A program made the translations under genes and the position numbers. From contig SFEP01000059.1 in NCBI GenBank assembly GCA_004557185.1, positions 1-13,514 of the forward strand: DNA of 13,514 nt, read 5' to 3'. The stretch comes from Bacteroidales bacterium (GTDB taxonomy: Bacteria; Bacteroidota; Bacteroidia; Bacteroidales; Bacteroidaceae). Positions 1-6,626 of this stretch are shown here, in pieces. The notes below the pieces were generated by a model. The model was not told where the DNA came from, searched no databases, and was given only the letters and a program-made list of their open reading frames with translations. Position 1 is the stretch's first letter; each line of letters begins with the position of its first letter.

Positions 1-19
1 AATACGGTTTTTGGCGAAA

Positions 20-258
20 GACAAGCCCCCTCTTAAGAGGTAACAACGGCTGTCCGCTAAAAATTCCGTCTCTCACACGACATAAACCTAACCGTGGATG
101 GCTATATTTGCTATTTTGAGGCATATTCTGTCCCTTTACAGCAACCAAAAGACTACTTGTGCGTCCAGTATATTGGCTGTCCGAGAAAATAGAAGTCCCT
201 GAAATTACCAAAGTTTTTTTTAGCGGACACCAATAATTTTTTGACAAAGGGGCTTGTC
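20..258. repeat. MITE-like element with compound inverted ends
   Basis: The left end (20-63) and right end (217-258) are imperfect inverted repeats built from two conserved blocks. GACAAGCCCC at 20-29 pairs with GGGGCTTGTC at 249-258. TGTCCGCTAAAAA at 51-63 pairs with TTTTTAGCGGACA at 217-229. The spacers between blocks are 21 and 19 bp. Similarity seems to continue weakly left of position 20, so the true end may lie outside the window. A diverged inner copy (GGCTGTCCGAGAAAA) sits at 175-189, and a perfect 12-bp palindrome CCTCTTAAGAGG lies at 29-40. No transposase is encoded. It could be a non-autonomous element or nested insertion-sequence ends; I cannot name a family and saw no clear target duplication. 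Confidence 0.45.
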
Positions 259-317
259 CATGATAAGCCGAATACCACACTTCTGTCTTTCGGAAAGTTA
301 GGGGTGTAGTCGTAGGG

Positions 318-333
318 TTTAGCGGACAGTAAT
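318..333 (+). repeat. Dispersed TTTAGCGGACAG repeat copy
   Basis: TTTAGCGGACAGTAAT is a further copy of the motif in the right arm of the 20-258 element, same orientation, about 100 bp further on. It may be a remnant terminal repeat of the same family. Nothing recognisable is attached to it. Confidence 0.4.
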
Positions 334-391
334 AGATGCTTACGTCTCTGAGCATGCTCCAAATCCGTGTTAGTTTTACTAATGCGACTTA

Positions 392-405
392 AGGAACATG
401 TTCTT
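392..405. promoter_or_regulatory. Dyad centred on GAACATGTTC
   Basis: A perfect 10-bp palindrome, GAACATGTTC (394-403), extends one G·T and one A-T pair outward. It lies just ahead of two plus-strand hairpins. About 20 bp upstream is a weak promoter-like pair: TCTG at 347-350, a 20-bp gap, then TAGTTTTA at 371-378, each one base off the Bacteroidetes consensus. An operator role is only inference; a dyad this short can occur by chance. Confidence 0.2.
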
Positions 406-410
406 GTTGA

Positions 411-456
411 GAGAAGGTGTCGTCATAAAACATTATATTGACGACACCCTCTTTTT
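411..456 (+). terminator. Rho-independent terminator, orphan
   Basis: A perfect 10-bp stem, GGTGTCGTCA (416-425) with TGACGACACC (439-448), closes a 13-nt loop. After one mismatch three more pairs form. It is followed by CTCTTTTT (449-456), a good plus-strand T-run. No plus-strand gene precedes it in the window, so it either ends an unseen short RNA or is left over from a deleted gene. Confidence 0.6.
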
Positions 457-501
457 GGCCTATCCGAATGTCTGTTGCCGGATGGAAATCTATAGAGCGC
501 G

Positions 502-536
502 AATCTCACGAATCACCCTCGTGAGATTTCTTTTTG
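502..536 (+). terminator. Second rho-independent terminator, orphan
   Basis: A perfect 10-bp stem, AATCTCACGA (502-511) with TCGTGAGATT (519-528), has a 7-nt loop and is followed by TCTTTTT. It lies 54 bp after the first hairpin and has the same orientation. A small ATCCG/CGGAT hairpin lies between the two. The tandem arrangement is typical of strong termination or of a structured small RNA. Confidence 0.6.
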
Positions 537-549
537 GTGATCAAAAAGT

Positions 550-570
550 TTTAGCGGACAGCAATCATTT
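550..570 (+). repeat. Dispersed TTTAGCGGACAG repeat copy
   Basis: TTTAGCGGACAGCAATCATTT is another copy of the dispersed motif. Its upstream AAGTTT context resembles the copy at 217-240, which reads TTTAGCGGACACCAATAATTT. The two match over about 20 bp, so they probably share an origin, perhaps an insertion-sequence end. Confidence 0.4.
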
Positions 571-779
571 GTAACACATCACATAGCCGCCGTGTTCCCA
601 ATGAAGAATTCTCCTCAGCTGTCAGTTGTGTCCCACGATGATGAACGCATTCTCGTTTGAAGGGTTGAGCCCAGCCTTTCAGCCCTTTCCTCACCTGCCG
701 TTTACTCTGGTGTGCTTGTCACTTCTGTGTGAATTACCGTTTCACCCCAAGCTCGTAACGTCAGTCCATGCGCCTTTGT

Positions 780-867
780 TCGTTGTTCACGGGCGTGGAT
801 AACGTTGCACGTGGCCGTGGGCGACGTTGCACATGGCCGTGGGCAACGTTGCACGTGACCGTGAACA
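780..867. repeat. 22-bp tandem repeat, four units
   Basis: Units begin at 780, 802, 824 and 846. The three later units share ACGTTGCAC followed by a GCCGTGGGC-like half and differ at only a few positions; the first is more diverged. The array is bounded by a perfect 12-bp inverted pair, TCGTTGTTCACG (780-791) and CGTGAACAACGA (860-871). The period is not a multiple of three, so it does not encode a protein repeat. Spacing is about two helical turns, and each unit carries a CACGTG or CACATG core. Units follow each other without spacers, so it is not a CRISPR array. Confidence 0.7.
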
Positions 868-1096
868 ACGAATAAAGCGGCTTTGAGAGTGGTATTGGAG
901 GTTTCAGAAGATGGCTATGCTTGTGGTGGTTACGTGTGGTAGCATGAGCCGTGATGGTGGGGCTGATGGGATGAGGAGGCGGGGTGAGGTGGTGCGAGGT
1001 GCATGCCATGTTGCGGTGGGCTGACCAGGGGAATTGTGGATTTGCCGCTGGGCATGCTGTGGGGCATTGATGCGGTCAGAGAGGGGAGAAGGAATC

Positions 1097-1130
1097 AAGA
1101 AAAGGGTTGGACTCTTGGAGATTTCAACAA
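1097..1130 (-). repeat. Decayed copy of the adjacent terminator
   Basis: This stretch shares AAGAAAAGGGTTG, CTTGGAGA and TTCAAC with the terminator at 1164-1198, in the same order and spacing, about 65 bp away. It can form only a weak stem (GTTGGA with TTTCAAC-type pairing). It looks like an old duplication in which only the gene-proximal copy kept a perfect stem. Confidence 0.4.
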
Positions 1131-1156
1131 TAAGCAGAGGCGGCAGAACTGTATGA

Positions 1157-1198
1157 GACAAAGAAAAAGGGTTGAACCCTTGGAGAGTTCAACCCTTT
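1157..1198 (-). terminator. Rho-independent terminator of the OmpA-family gene
   Basis: A perfect 12-bp stem, AAAGGGTTGAAC (1166-1177) with GTTCAACCCTTT (1187-1198), has a 9-nt loop. Read on the minus strand it runs straight into TTTTTCTTTG. It begins 36 bp past the stop codon at 1235, in the right place and orientation to end that transcript. Confidence 0.85.
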
Positions 1199-1234
1199 GT
1201 TATGGTTTTCGCGTCTGTCGCGAAGGTTTGTCAA

Positions 1235-2389
1235 TTACTGAACCTTAACCGTAGCACGGCGGTTGTAAGAGAACGGAGAGAGGTTGTCCACACCGCCCTT
1301 AGCCTCGATGATGATGTTGTCGCGGTTGACACCCATCTTAACGAGCTCGTTGGCCACAGTCTCAGCACGCTTCTGGGAGAGCTGCTGGTTGTAAGCTGCG
1401 GAACCGGTCTTGCTGTCGGCATAACCACTGACAACGATCTTGGCGTTGTTGGCCTTAGCGTACTCAGCGATTTCCTTCACGTTAACCAGATCCTTGCGGC
1501 TGGCCACCTTAGCAGAGTTGATGTTGAAGAATACGCTGGCAGCGGTAGCTACGAGTTCCTTCTTGGTTTCGACGACGGCCTGAGCAGGCTTCTGGTTGGC
1601 GAGCATCTCGCGGAGACGAGCTGCTTCAGCCTTGCTCTCTTCGAGCGACTGGTTGAGGGCGTCCATCTGCTCCTTGTTCATAGCGATGAGGGCGTCTACG
1701 TCAGGAGTCTTCTCCCAAGTGCACTTGCCGAGGTTGTAAGTAACACCTACGCTGGCACCTACGTACTTGTCCCAGTGGCGGAGCGAGTTCTTGCCGTAAG
1801 CTCCCCAGGGGTCAGGGTTAGCGGCATCCACAGTGCCTTCGAATGCAGCAGCGTACAGGTCGAGGAAGATCTGGAAGTGCTTGCTTACGCGGAAGTTGTT
1901 GAGCAAACCAACGTTGTAAGAGAGGTCGCCGTTGCCGATGGTGAAGTTGTGGATGTAACCAAGACCTACGTAAGGAATGAAGTTCCAGATACGCTTTTCG
2001 TTGTAGCCACAGAACATGTTCGAGAGGTTGAACATAAGGTCCTCGTGGATGTTGTAGAACTTGTAGGAGGGGTGTACATCGCGTGTGTTCACCTGCTTGA
2101 GCCAGAGACCGTCGAACTTGGTGCGGAGACCGATGCTGGGGGTGAACCACTTACCAACGGACACGTTGAAACCGAGGGTTCCGCGGTCTACGCTGAAGGG
2201 GTTCTTGTTGCAGCAATCCTCCTGGGAGGTGTAAGAACCGTTGGCTGCGAAGCCAGCGCTCACGTACCAGTTAGCCCAGAAAGAGTTGGTGGCAACACTG
2301 TACTTTTTGGTCGGGACTTCAACGTCCTGAGCAAAGGCCGATGCGGACGAGAGGCCCACAAAGGCAAGTGCAATCATTAACTTTCTCAT
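1235..2389 (-). CDS. OmpA-family outer-membrane protein
   Basis: This 384-residue protein has a signal peptide (about 1-21, cleavage after SAFAQ), a probable outer-membrane beta-barrel region (about 30-222, with alternating aromatic strands such as WNFIPYVGLGYIHNF), and an Ala/Glu-rich coiled-coil linker (about 234-262). It ends in an OmpA C-terminal peptidoglycan-binding domain (about 283-384). In that domain the NQQLSQKRAETV segment carries the conserved Arg (341), and Asp324 in GYADSK fits the conserved peptidoglycan-binding Asp. Length and order match the Bacteroidetes OmpA/OprF-like family, which ties the outer membrane to the cell wall and is usually abundant. It is a single-gene unit: its own promoter lies about 100 bp upstream and a strong terminator follows. 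The ATG has an A-rich leader with a repeated AACAAACA instead of a Shine-Dalgarno site. I leave the gene symbol blank because several paralogues are usual. Confidence 0.93.
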   Translation of the reverse strand: MRKLMIALAFVGLSSASAFAQDVEVPTKKYSVATNSFWANWYVSAGFAANGSYTSQEDCCNKNPFSVDRGTLGFNVSVGKWFTPSIGLRTKFDGLWLKQVNTRDVHPSYKFYNIHEDLMFNLSNMFCGYNEKRIWNFIPYVGLGYIHNFTIGNGDLSYNVGLLNNFRVSKHFQIFLDLYAAAFEGTVDAANPDPWGAYGKNSLRHWDKYVGASVGVTYNLGKCTWEKTPDVDALIAMNKEQMDALNQSLEESKAEAARLREMLANQKPAQAVVETKKELVATAASVFFNINSAKVASRKDLVNVKEIAEYAKANNAKIVVSGYADSKTGSAAYNQQLSQKRAETVANELVKMGVNRDNIIIEAKGGVDNLSPFSYNRRATVKVQ

Positions 2390-2746
2390 AACTTGATGAT
2401 TTGTACTATTAATAAGTTGTTTGTTTCGCTGTTTGTTACGTTACGCATGGGCGGTATTTCGCGCTTCTACGCCGTAATCCGTTGCAAAGATAAGCATAAC
2501 AATTTCATGTGTACAAATTTTTAAGATAAAAAGATTGCACAAAAAGCTATGTTTCCCTTGATTTTCTGCTTTGTTGCGCATTCAAGCGGCGGTTTTACGC
2601 TGAGTCGGTTTGCAAAATCGCCTAAAAAATGTTTGTGTATGCGTATTTGAAACGTGTGCGTTGGTTGGGGCCCTTTATTGGTTGGCTGTGTGGGGTATGA
2701 TACTCGTGGTCGGGTTAAGGCAGCCACTTATCGGCTTGTGTATCGG
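2390..2746. other. Intergenic region between mutL and the OmpA-family gene
   Basis: These 357 bases hold the OmpA-gene promoter and leader. Beyond them I see only a 9-bp inverted repeat, GGCGGTTTT (2588-2596) with AAAATCGCC (2614-2622), with a 17-nt loop and no T-run on either side. No convincing terminator follows mutL, and no short frame here looks coding. Confidence 0.5.
2485..2517 (-). promoter_or_regulatory. Bacteroidetes-type promoter of the OmpA-family gene
   Basis: On the minus strand TTTG (2514-2517) is followed after 21 bp by TATCTTTG (2485-2492), an exact match to the TAnnTTTG -7 box used by the Bacteroidetes primary sigma factor. Transcription should start near 2478, giving an untranslated leader of roughly 90 nt before the ATG at 2389. 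Confidence 0.7.
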
Positions 2747-4726
2747 TCAGAACTCTTTTTCTATCTGTTCTTGCTTGAGGATGATGAGTGTGGGTGCACC
2801 GCCCGGTGTGAGATTGGGGGTGGAGCAGGTGAAGAGTTGCTCGATGAGCGCGGCCATCTCGGCTGTGCTGAGATATTGCCCCACGGGCATGGCCACCTTG
2901 TGGGCCAGTGCATTTGCCACGAGGTGGTGTGTGGCCTCGGCGGCATTGGCCTGCCCCTGCATGGCGTCGCTGAGGATGCCTTGCAGAATGGCTTGCGGTG
3001 CGAGGCCCTCGGTGGCGAGCGGTGTGCCGAGTATTGAGAAACTGCCGCCGCCGAGCGGCGAAATGTCGAAACCGACGGCTTGCAGTTCGGGCAGCAGCGA
3101 CTCGAACACGACGCTCTCGGAGGGCGAGAGGGTGAGCATCTCGGGAAAGAGCAGGTGCTGGCTGGGGGCCTTGTGGGCGGTGAGCTGCTTCATGTACTGC
3201 TCATATAATATACGTACGTGAGCTCTGTGCTGGTCGATGAGGGCCAGACCCGAGTTGAGGGGCGTGACGATGTAGCGGCCGTGGTATTGCAGAAACTCAC
3301 TGGGTGCACTTTGCCAGCCCTCTTTGTTGGCTCCTGTGGGCAGGTTGTCGTAGAGTTGGGGCTGGGGGGTGTCGTGCGTGTCGGCAGGCTGCGAAGGCGC
3401 TTGCTGTGCCATATGGTAGGCATCCTCCCAGTGAGCAGGTGCTTGTGGGGTTTGCACAGTGGGGGGAGGGTGGTTGGCAGCTGTGCTGAGTGTGGGTGTG
3501 TGGGGCGCATCGTGCTCGTCCCAATGCAGGGCGGCAGACTGGAAACTGCCCTCTACTTGCGCATGCCCGGTGTGGGGGGCATCGGACGTGGCTTCGGCAG
3601 AATGGGTGGTGTGGAAGGGGTTGTACTGCGGATTGAGATGCAGTTGTGGCGGCTGCGGTGCGAAACCCTCGGTGCGGGGCGTGAAGGCCGGAATGTCGGG
3701 GCAGCCCTCTGTGTCGAAATCGATGGCGGGCGTGGCACCGTATTTACCCAAGGACTCCCGCACGGCAGCCAGCAGGATTTGCCAGATGGCACTGTCGTCC
3801 TCAAACTTGATTTCGGTCTTGGTGGGGTGAATGTTCACGTCGATGCGTGCGGGGTCAACCTCAAACTGCAGGAAGTAGGGCACCTGCTGGCCGTCGGGTA
3901 TGAGGCGCTCGAAGGCGGTGAGGACCGCCTTGGTGAAGTAGGGGTGTTTCATGAAACGGCCGTTGACAAACATGAACTGGTGCGGGCTCTTGCGTCGTGC
4001 CGCTTTGGGCGTGCCCACAAAGCCCGAAATGCGAGCCAGCGTGGTGTTGACCTCGACGGGTACGAGCAAGGCGTCCATTTTGCGGCCAAAGAGTTGCACG
4101 ATGCGCTGGCGGAAGTTGCCCTTGGGCAGGTCGACCATGAGTGTGGTGCCTTGGTGCAGGGAGAATGCGCGGTCGGGGTTGGCCAGGGCAATGCGTTCGA
4201 GCTCCGTCATGATGTTCGAGAGTTCCGTTTGGTTAGATTTCAGGAACTTGCGTCGTGCCGGGATATTGAAGAAGACGTTGCGCACGGCAAAGTTGGCACC
4301 TACGGGGCAGGCTATGCTCTCTTGACTGATGAGGCGCGAGCCCTCCATCAGGATGCAGGTGCCCAGTTCATCTTTTTCTTGGCGTGTGCGCAGTTCGACC
4401 TGTGCCACTGCGGCAATGGAGGCAAGTGCTTCGCCACGGAAACCCATGGTGCGCAGGCCGAAAAGGTCGTGAGCTTTCGCTATTTTGGATGTGGCGTGGC
4501 GCTCAAAACTCAGGCGGGCGTCGGTGCCGCTCATACCGCAGCCGTTGTCGATGACTTGCACCAGCGATTTTCCAGCATCCTCCACTACCACTTGAATGCG
4601 TGTGGCGTGTGCATCGATGGCATTTTCCACCAGTTCTTTGATGATGGAGGCGGGGCGTTGTATCACTTCGCCAGCGGCAATTTGGTTGGCTACGGCGTCG
4701 GGCAGGAGGTGTATGATGTCAGGCAT
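2747..4726 (-). CDS. mutL: DNA mismatch repair protein MutL
   Basis: This 659-residue protein carries the GHKL ATPase of MutL at its N-terminus: KELVEN with catalytic Glu31 and Mg-binding Asn35, DNGCGM (60-65), RHATSKI (76-82) and GFRGEAL (95-101). A transducer domain reaches about residue 330. A long Pro/His/Thr-rich linker (about 345-470) leads to the C-terminal dimerisation domain. MutL couples mismatch recognition by MutS to strand removal. The usual endonuclease motif DQHAxxExxxxE appears at 498-509 as DQHRAHVRILYE, with Ala replaced by Arg and the central Glu by Val. The C-terminal zinc-ligand motifs are also changed (FTCSTPNLTPGGAPT where CPHGRPT is usual). Nicking activity is therefore doubtful. 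The gene starts 66 bp after the OstA-like gene and is probably co-transcribed with it. Confidence 0.96.
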   Translation of the reverse strand: MPDIIHLLPDAVANQIAAGEVIQRPASIIKELVENAIDAHATRIQVVVEDAGKSLVQVIDNGCGMSGTDARLSFERHATSKIAKAHDLFGLRTMGFRGEALASIAAVAQVELRTRQEKDELGTCILMEGSRLISQESIACPVGANFAVRNVFFNIPARRKFLKSNQTELSNIMTELERIALANPDRAFSLHQGTTLMVDLPKGNFRQRIVQLFGRKMDALLVPVEVNTTLARISGFVGTPKAARRKSPHQFMFVNGRFMKHPYFTKAVLTAFERLIPDGQQVPYFLQFEVDPARIDVNIHPTKTEIKFEDDSAIWQILLAAVRESLGKYGATPAIDFDTEGCPDIPAFTPRTEGFAPQPPQLHLNPQYNPFHTTHSAEATSDAPHTGHAQVEGSFQSAALHWDEHDAPHTPTLSTAANHPPPTVQTPQAPAHWEDAYHMAQQAPSQPADTHDTPQPQLYDNLPTGANKEGWQSAPSEFLQYHGRYIVTPLNSGLALIDQHRAHVRILYEQYMKQLTAHKAPSQHLLFPEMLTLSPSESVVFESLLPELQAVGFDISPLGGGSFSILGTPLATEGLAPQAILQGILSDAMQGQANAAEATHHLVANALAHKVAMPVGQYLSTAEMAALIEQLFTCSTPNLTPGGAPTLIILKQEQIEKEF

Positions 4727-4792
4727 GAACTTGAGGGCTATGGTGTGGTGAAAAAGGTAAATGCTCAGCGCAGTGCGGGTACGGCGAGTGCA

Positions 4793-6403
4793 TCAGAGGT
4801 TCTGCAGCGGCGCGCTCCGTCGTATCGACGGTTTGAGCGTAGTGCCAGCGCGTTTGCCGCGCCAGTTGAATACATCGTCAGGCGAAAGCGGGCGGATGTA
4901 GTCGAACCATGCGAAGCCAGGCAGGAAGGTGCGCTCCTTGGGCGCCAGACCGATGGGGTAGAGGGCACACTGGGAGGCTGGTGCCCAGATTTTCTGCAAC
5001 TTTTTGTTGGCCATGAACATGCGGGCCTTGGCCGTTTCCACATAGTTCTGGTAAAGAATGAGGCTGTCCTTTTCGAGGGGGAAATTGACCACCATCACGT
5101 TGCCCAAGGCTTGGTTTTCGCGCATCTCGCCGTTTTCGTAATACGAGCGCATCTGGTTCGACGCCACTTGGTTGAAATGCAGGGAGTCCAGCCGCTCCAC
5201 GAGGAGTGCCTGACGGTCGACGTAGGCCGAGTCGATGGTAGAGTCGTTGAGGAAGACGCTGATTTCTTCGCCCACAATCTGCTGCTTGTCGTTCCAGACA
5301 ATGGGGTCGCGGTAGAGGGTGAGCACCTTGCTGCGTGTGGAGAACACCAAACTGTCGGCCACTCCCTGCACATCGGTGCGGTAGGCACGGGCGTGGAAGT
5401 AGCCGTGCAGGGTGCGGTAGACGGAGTCGGTGCGTATGTGGTAGGTAAACATGCGCAGGGTGTCGGCGTGCACATAGAGTGTGTCGTCGCCCTGCGAGAA
5501 GTCGCGTGCCAGGGCGTGCCCTGTGGCCATGGCTTCGCCGGTGATGTCGTTGCTCCAGGCATAGTCGCCCGTGAGCAGGTTCTTGTTCTTCGTGTCCTCG
5601 CACGACACGTGGCCGAAGGCCTCCATGAGCCCCGTGTGCTTGTCGTAAAACACGGTGTCGCCCTTCATGACGCGGTCTTTGCCGTAGGCTTGCGTCCCCT
5701 CGTAAAGGCGCACCTGCTCGGTGTCGGAGTTGTAGAAACCGTGCTCGGTGTACATGCGGTCCTGCCCCGAGTAGATGTTCGACTTGCCCACCACCTCGGC
5801 CCATTTCGTCTGGGTGTCGTAGTGCAGTGTATCGGTGAGTAGGCGGAATTTCGCGTTCAGGAGTTCCACGTTATAATTGAACGATGCCTTGCGCGTGTCG
5901 GTGTGGTATTCGCCCCAGTCGGCGGTGAGCGTGTTGTCGGCGTCGACCAGGCGTCCGCCCTCGAAGAAGTAGCCCATGCTGTAGAGTCGGTCGTAGTTCA
6001 GGCTGTCGGTGAAGAGTGTCTGTTCGCGGTGTTTCATCACCACGCCCTGACGCATTTCCGCAATCTGCGTTTCGCCGTCATAATGCAGGCGGTCTCCCTC
6101 GAGCGACAGGGTGTCGCCCTGGACGATGCGCACGTGGCCAAAGGCGTCGAACGTTTGTGAGGCGTTGTAGAGCACGGCGCTGTCGCAGTGCATCACCATG
6201 CCGGCGTGGCTGAGCACCACCTTGCCGCTGAGGCGTTGTGCGCCGCTCATTTCGCGTTCGTTGAACCACAGGTTGTCAGCATGGTTCAGCGTGATGCGTT
6301 TGTCGTCCGCCGGTTTGCGCGGGGTCTGCGGTGGGGTGACGTAGGGCAGTGCCCATACCGTTGTGGCGGCTAACAGTGCCACGTAAAGCAAGAGTTTTCT
6401 CAC
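4793..6403 (-). CDS. OstA-like (LptA/LptD N-domain) periplasmic protein
   Basis: With a GTG start at 6403 the protein has 536 residues and opens with a classic signal peptide: basic VRK, hydrophobic LLLYVALLAA, then a likely cut near TVWA. The body is a run of OstA-type beta-strand repeats (patterns such as HADNLWFNE, GKVVLSHAGMVMHCDSAVLY, FGHVRIVQGDTLSLEGDRLHYD), the fold that carries lipopolysaccharide across the periplasm in LptA. No LptD-like C-terminal barrel is apparent. The open frame reaches back to a TTG at 6490 directly after an in-frame stop, but that adds 29 residues before the signal peptide, so I prefer the GTG. A 23-codon ORF ends on that GTG. The neighbours are SurA-like folding factors upstream and mutL downstream, so an envelope-assembly role fits. 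Its exact substrate is not shown by the sequence. Confidence 0.85.
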   Translation of the reverse strand: MRKLLLYVALLAATTVWALPYVTPPQTPRKPADDKRITLNHADNLWFNEREMSGAQRLSGKVVLSHAGMVMHCDSAVLYNASQTFDAFGHVRIVQGDTLSLEGDRLHYDGETQIAEMRQGVVMKHREQTLFTDSLNYDRLYSMGYFFEGGRLVDADNTLTADWGEYHTDTRKASFNYNVELLNAKFRLLTDTLHYDTQTKWAEVVGKSNIYSGQDRMYTEHGFYNSDTEQVRLYEGTQAYGKDRVMKGDTVFYDKHTGLMEAFGHVSCEDTKNKNLLTGDYAWSNDITGEAMATGHALARDFSQGDDTLYVHADTLRMFTYHIRTDSVYRTLHGYFHARAYRTDVQGVADSLVFSTRSKVLTLYRDPIVWNDKQQIVGEEISVFLNDSTIDSAYVDRQALLVERLDSLHFNQVASNQMRSYYENGEMRENQALGNVMVVNFPLEKDSLILYQNYVETAKARMFMANKKLQKIWAPASQCALYPIGLAPKERTFLPGFAWFDYIRPLSPDDVFNWRGKRAGTTLKPSIRRSAPLQNL

Positions 6404-6471
6404 GGTTCGAAAAAGTGAATGTTTGCGGTGGTGCGGGGTAGAGGAGAGGTTGGCGGTGAGAACTCCGCCAT
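6400..6471 (-). promoter_or_regulatory. Possible 23-codon leader ORF overlapping the OstA-like start
   Basis: An ATG at 6469-6471 opens a 23-codon frame ending FFEP, whose TGA (6400-6402) overlaps the GTG start of the OstA-like gene as GTGA. Such 4-base overlaps commonly give translational coupling. The peptide is Pro/Thr/Ser-rich with no known domain. It is seen only as an open frame, and chance is a fair alternative. Confidence 0.25.
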
Positions 6472-6541
6472 CTTCAACGTAAGTATCCAACTACTAAATA
6501 TTATTCGGAGGGAAAAATTGGCCCCGCCTTAAATAGATACG

Positions 6542-6579
6542 CGGGAGTGAAACCGGCCGCTGTGCAGGTTTCACTCCCG
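6542..6579 (-). terminator. Strong hairpin between SurA-like and OstA-like genes
   Basis: A perfect 13-bp stem, CGGGAGTGAAACC (6542-6554) with GGTTTCACTCCCG (6567-6579), closes a 12-nt loop 48 bp after the SurA-like stop. The minus-strand flank is T/A-rich (ATCTATTTAA) but not a clean T-run. It probably ends or attenuates the guaB–PPIC–SurA transcript, or protects its 3' end, while some read-through feeds the OstA-like gene and mutL. Confidence 0.65.
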
Positions 6580-6626
6580 TGCGTTGTGTAGCCAGGCTGG
6601 CGTCAGGAGTAAGGCTGGTGGTGCCG

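Larger units (their letters stand above)
571..1160. other. Gene-free stretch downstream of the OmpA gene
   Basis: Apart from the 22-bp array, I see no gene or RNA here. Open frames on both strands are short, low in complexity and without recognisable domains. From about 940 to 1090 the plus strand is strikingly G-rich, with several G3-G4 tracts; this is compositional skew, and I would not call a specific quadruplex. Confidence 0.5.

Noticed and set aside
153..362. Minus-strand open frame of 69 codons
   Set aside because: It overlaps the repeat arms and dispersed repeat copies, and has no domain. The open frame seems to come from the repeats.
940..1090. G-quadruplex in the G-rich plus strand
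   Set aside because: Only three tracts of three or more G are close together, with one long loop, so support is too weak.
1172..2380. Plus-strand open frame covering the OmpA-family gene
   Set aside because: It is the antisense shadow of a gene with signal peptide, OmpA domain, promoter and terminator on the minus strand.
3218..5842. Very long plus-strand open frame across mutL and the OstA-like gene
   Set aside because: It is antisense to two well-supported genes, has no domain, is Val/Gly/His-rich as expected from the reverse of GC-rich coding DNA, and crosses their intergenic gap.
6404..6490. TTG start at 6490 for the OstA-like protein
   Set aside because: It directly follows an in-frame stop, as a frame boundary would, and puts 29 extra residues ahead of a normal signal peptide. 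It remains possible.
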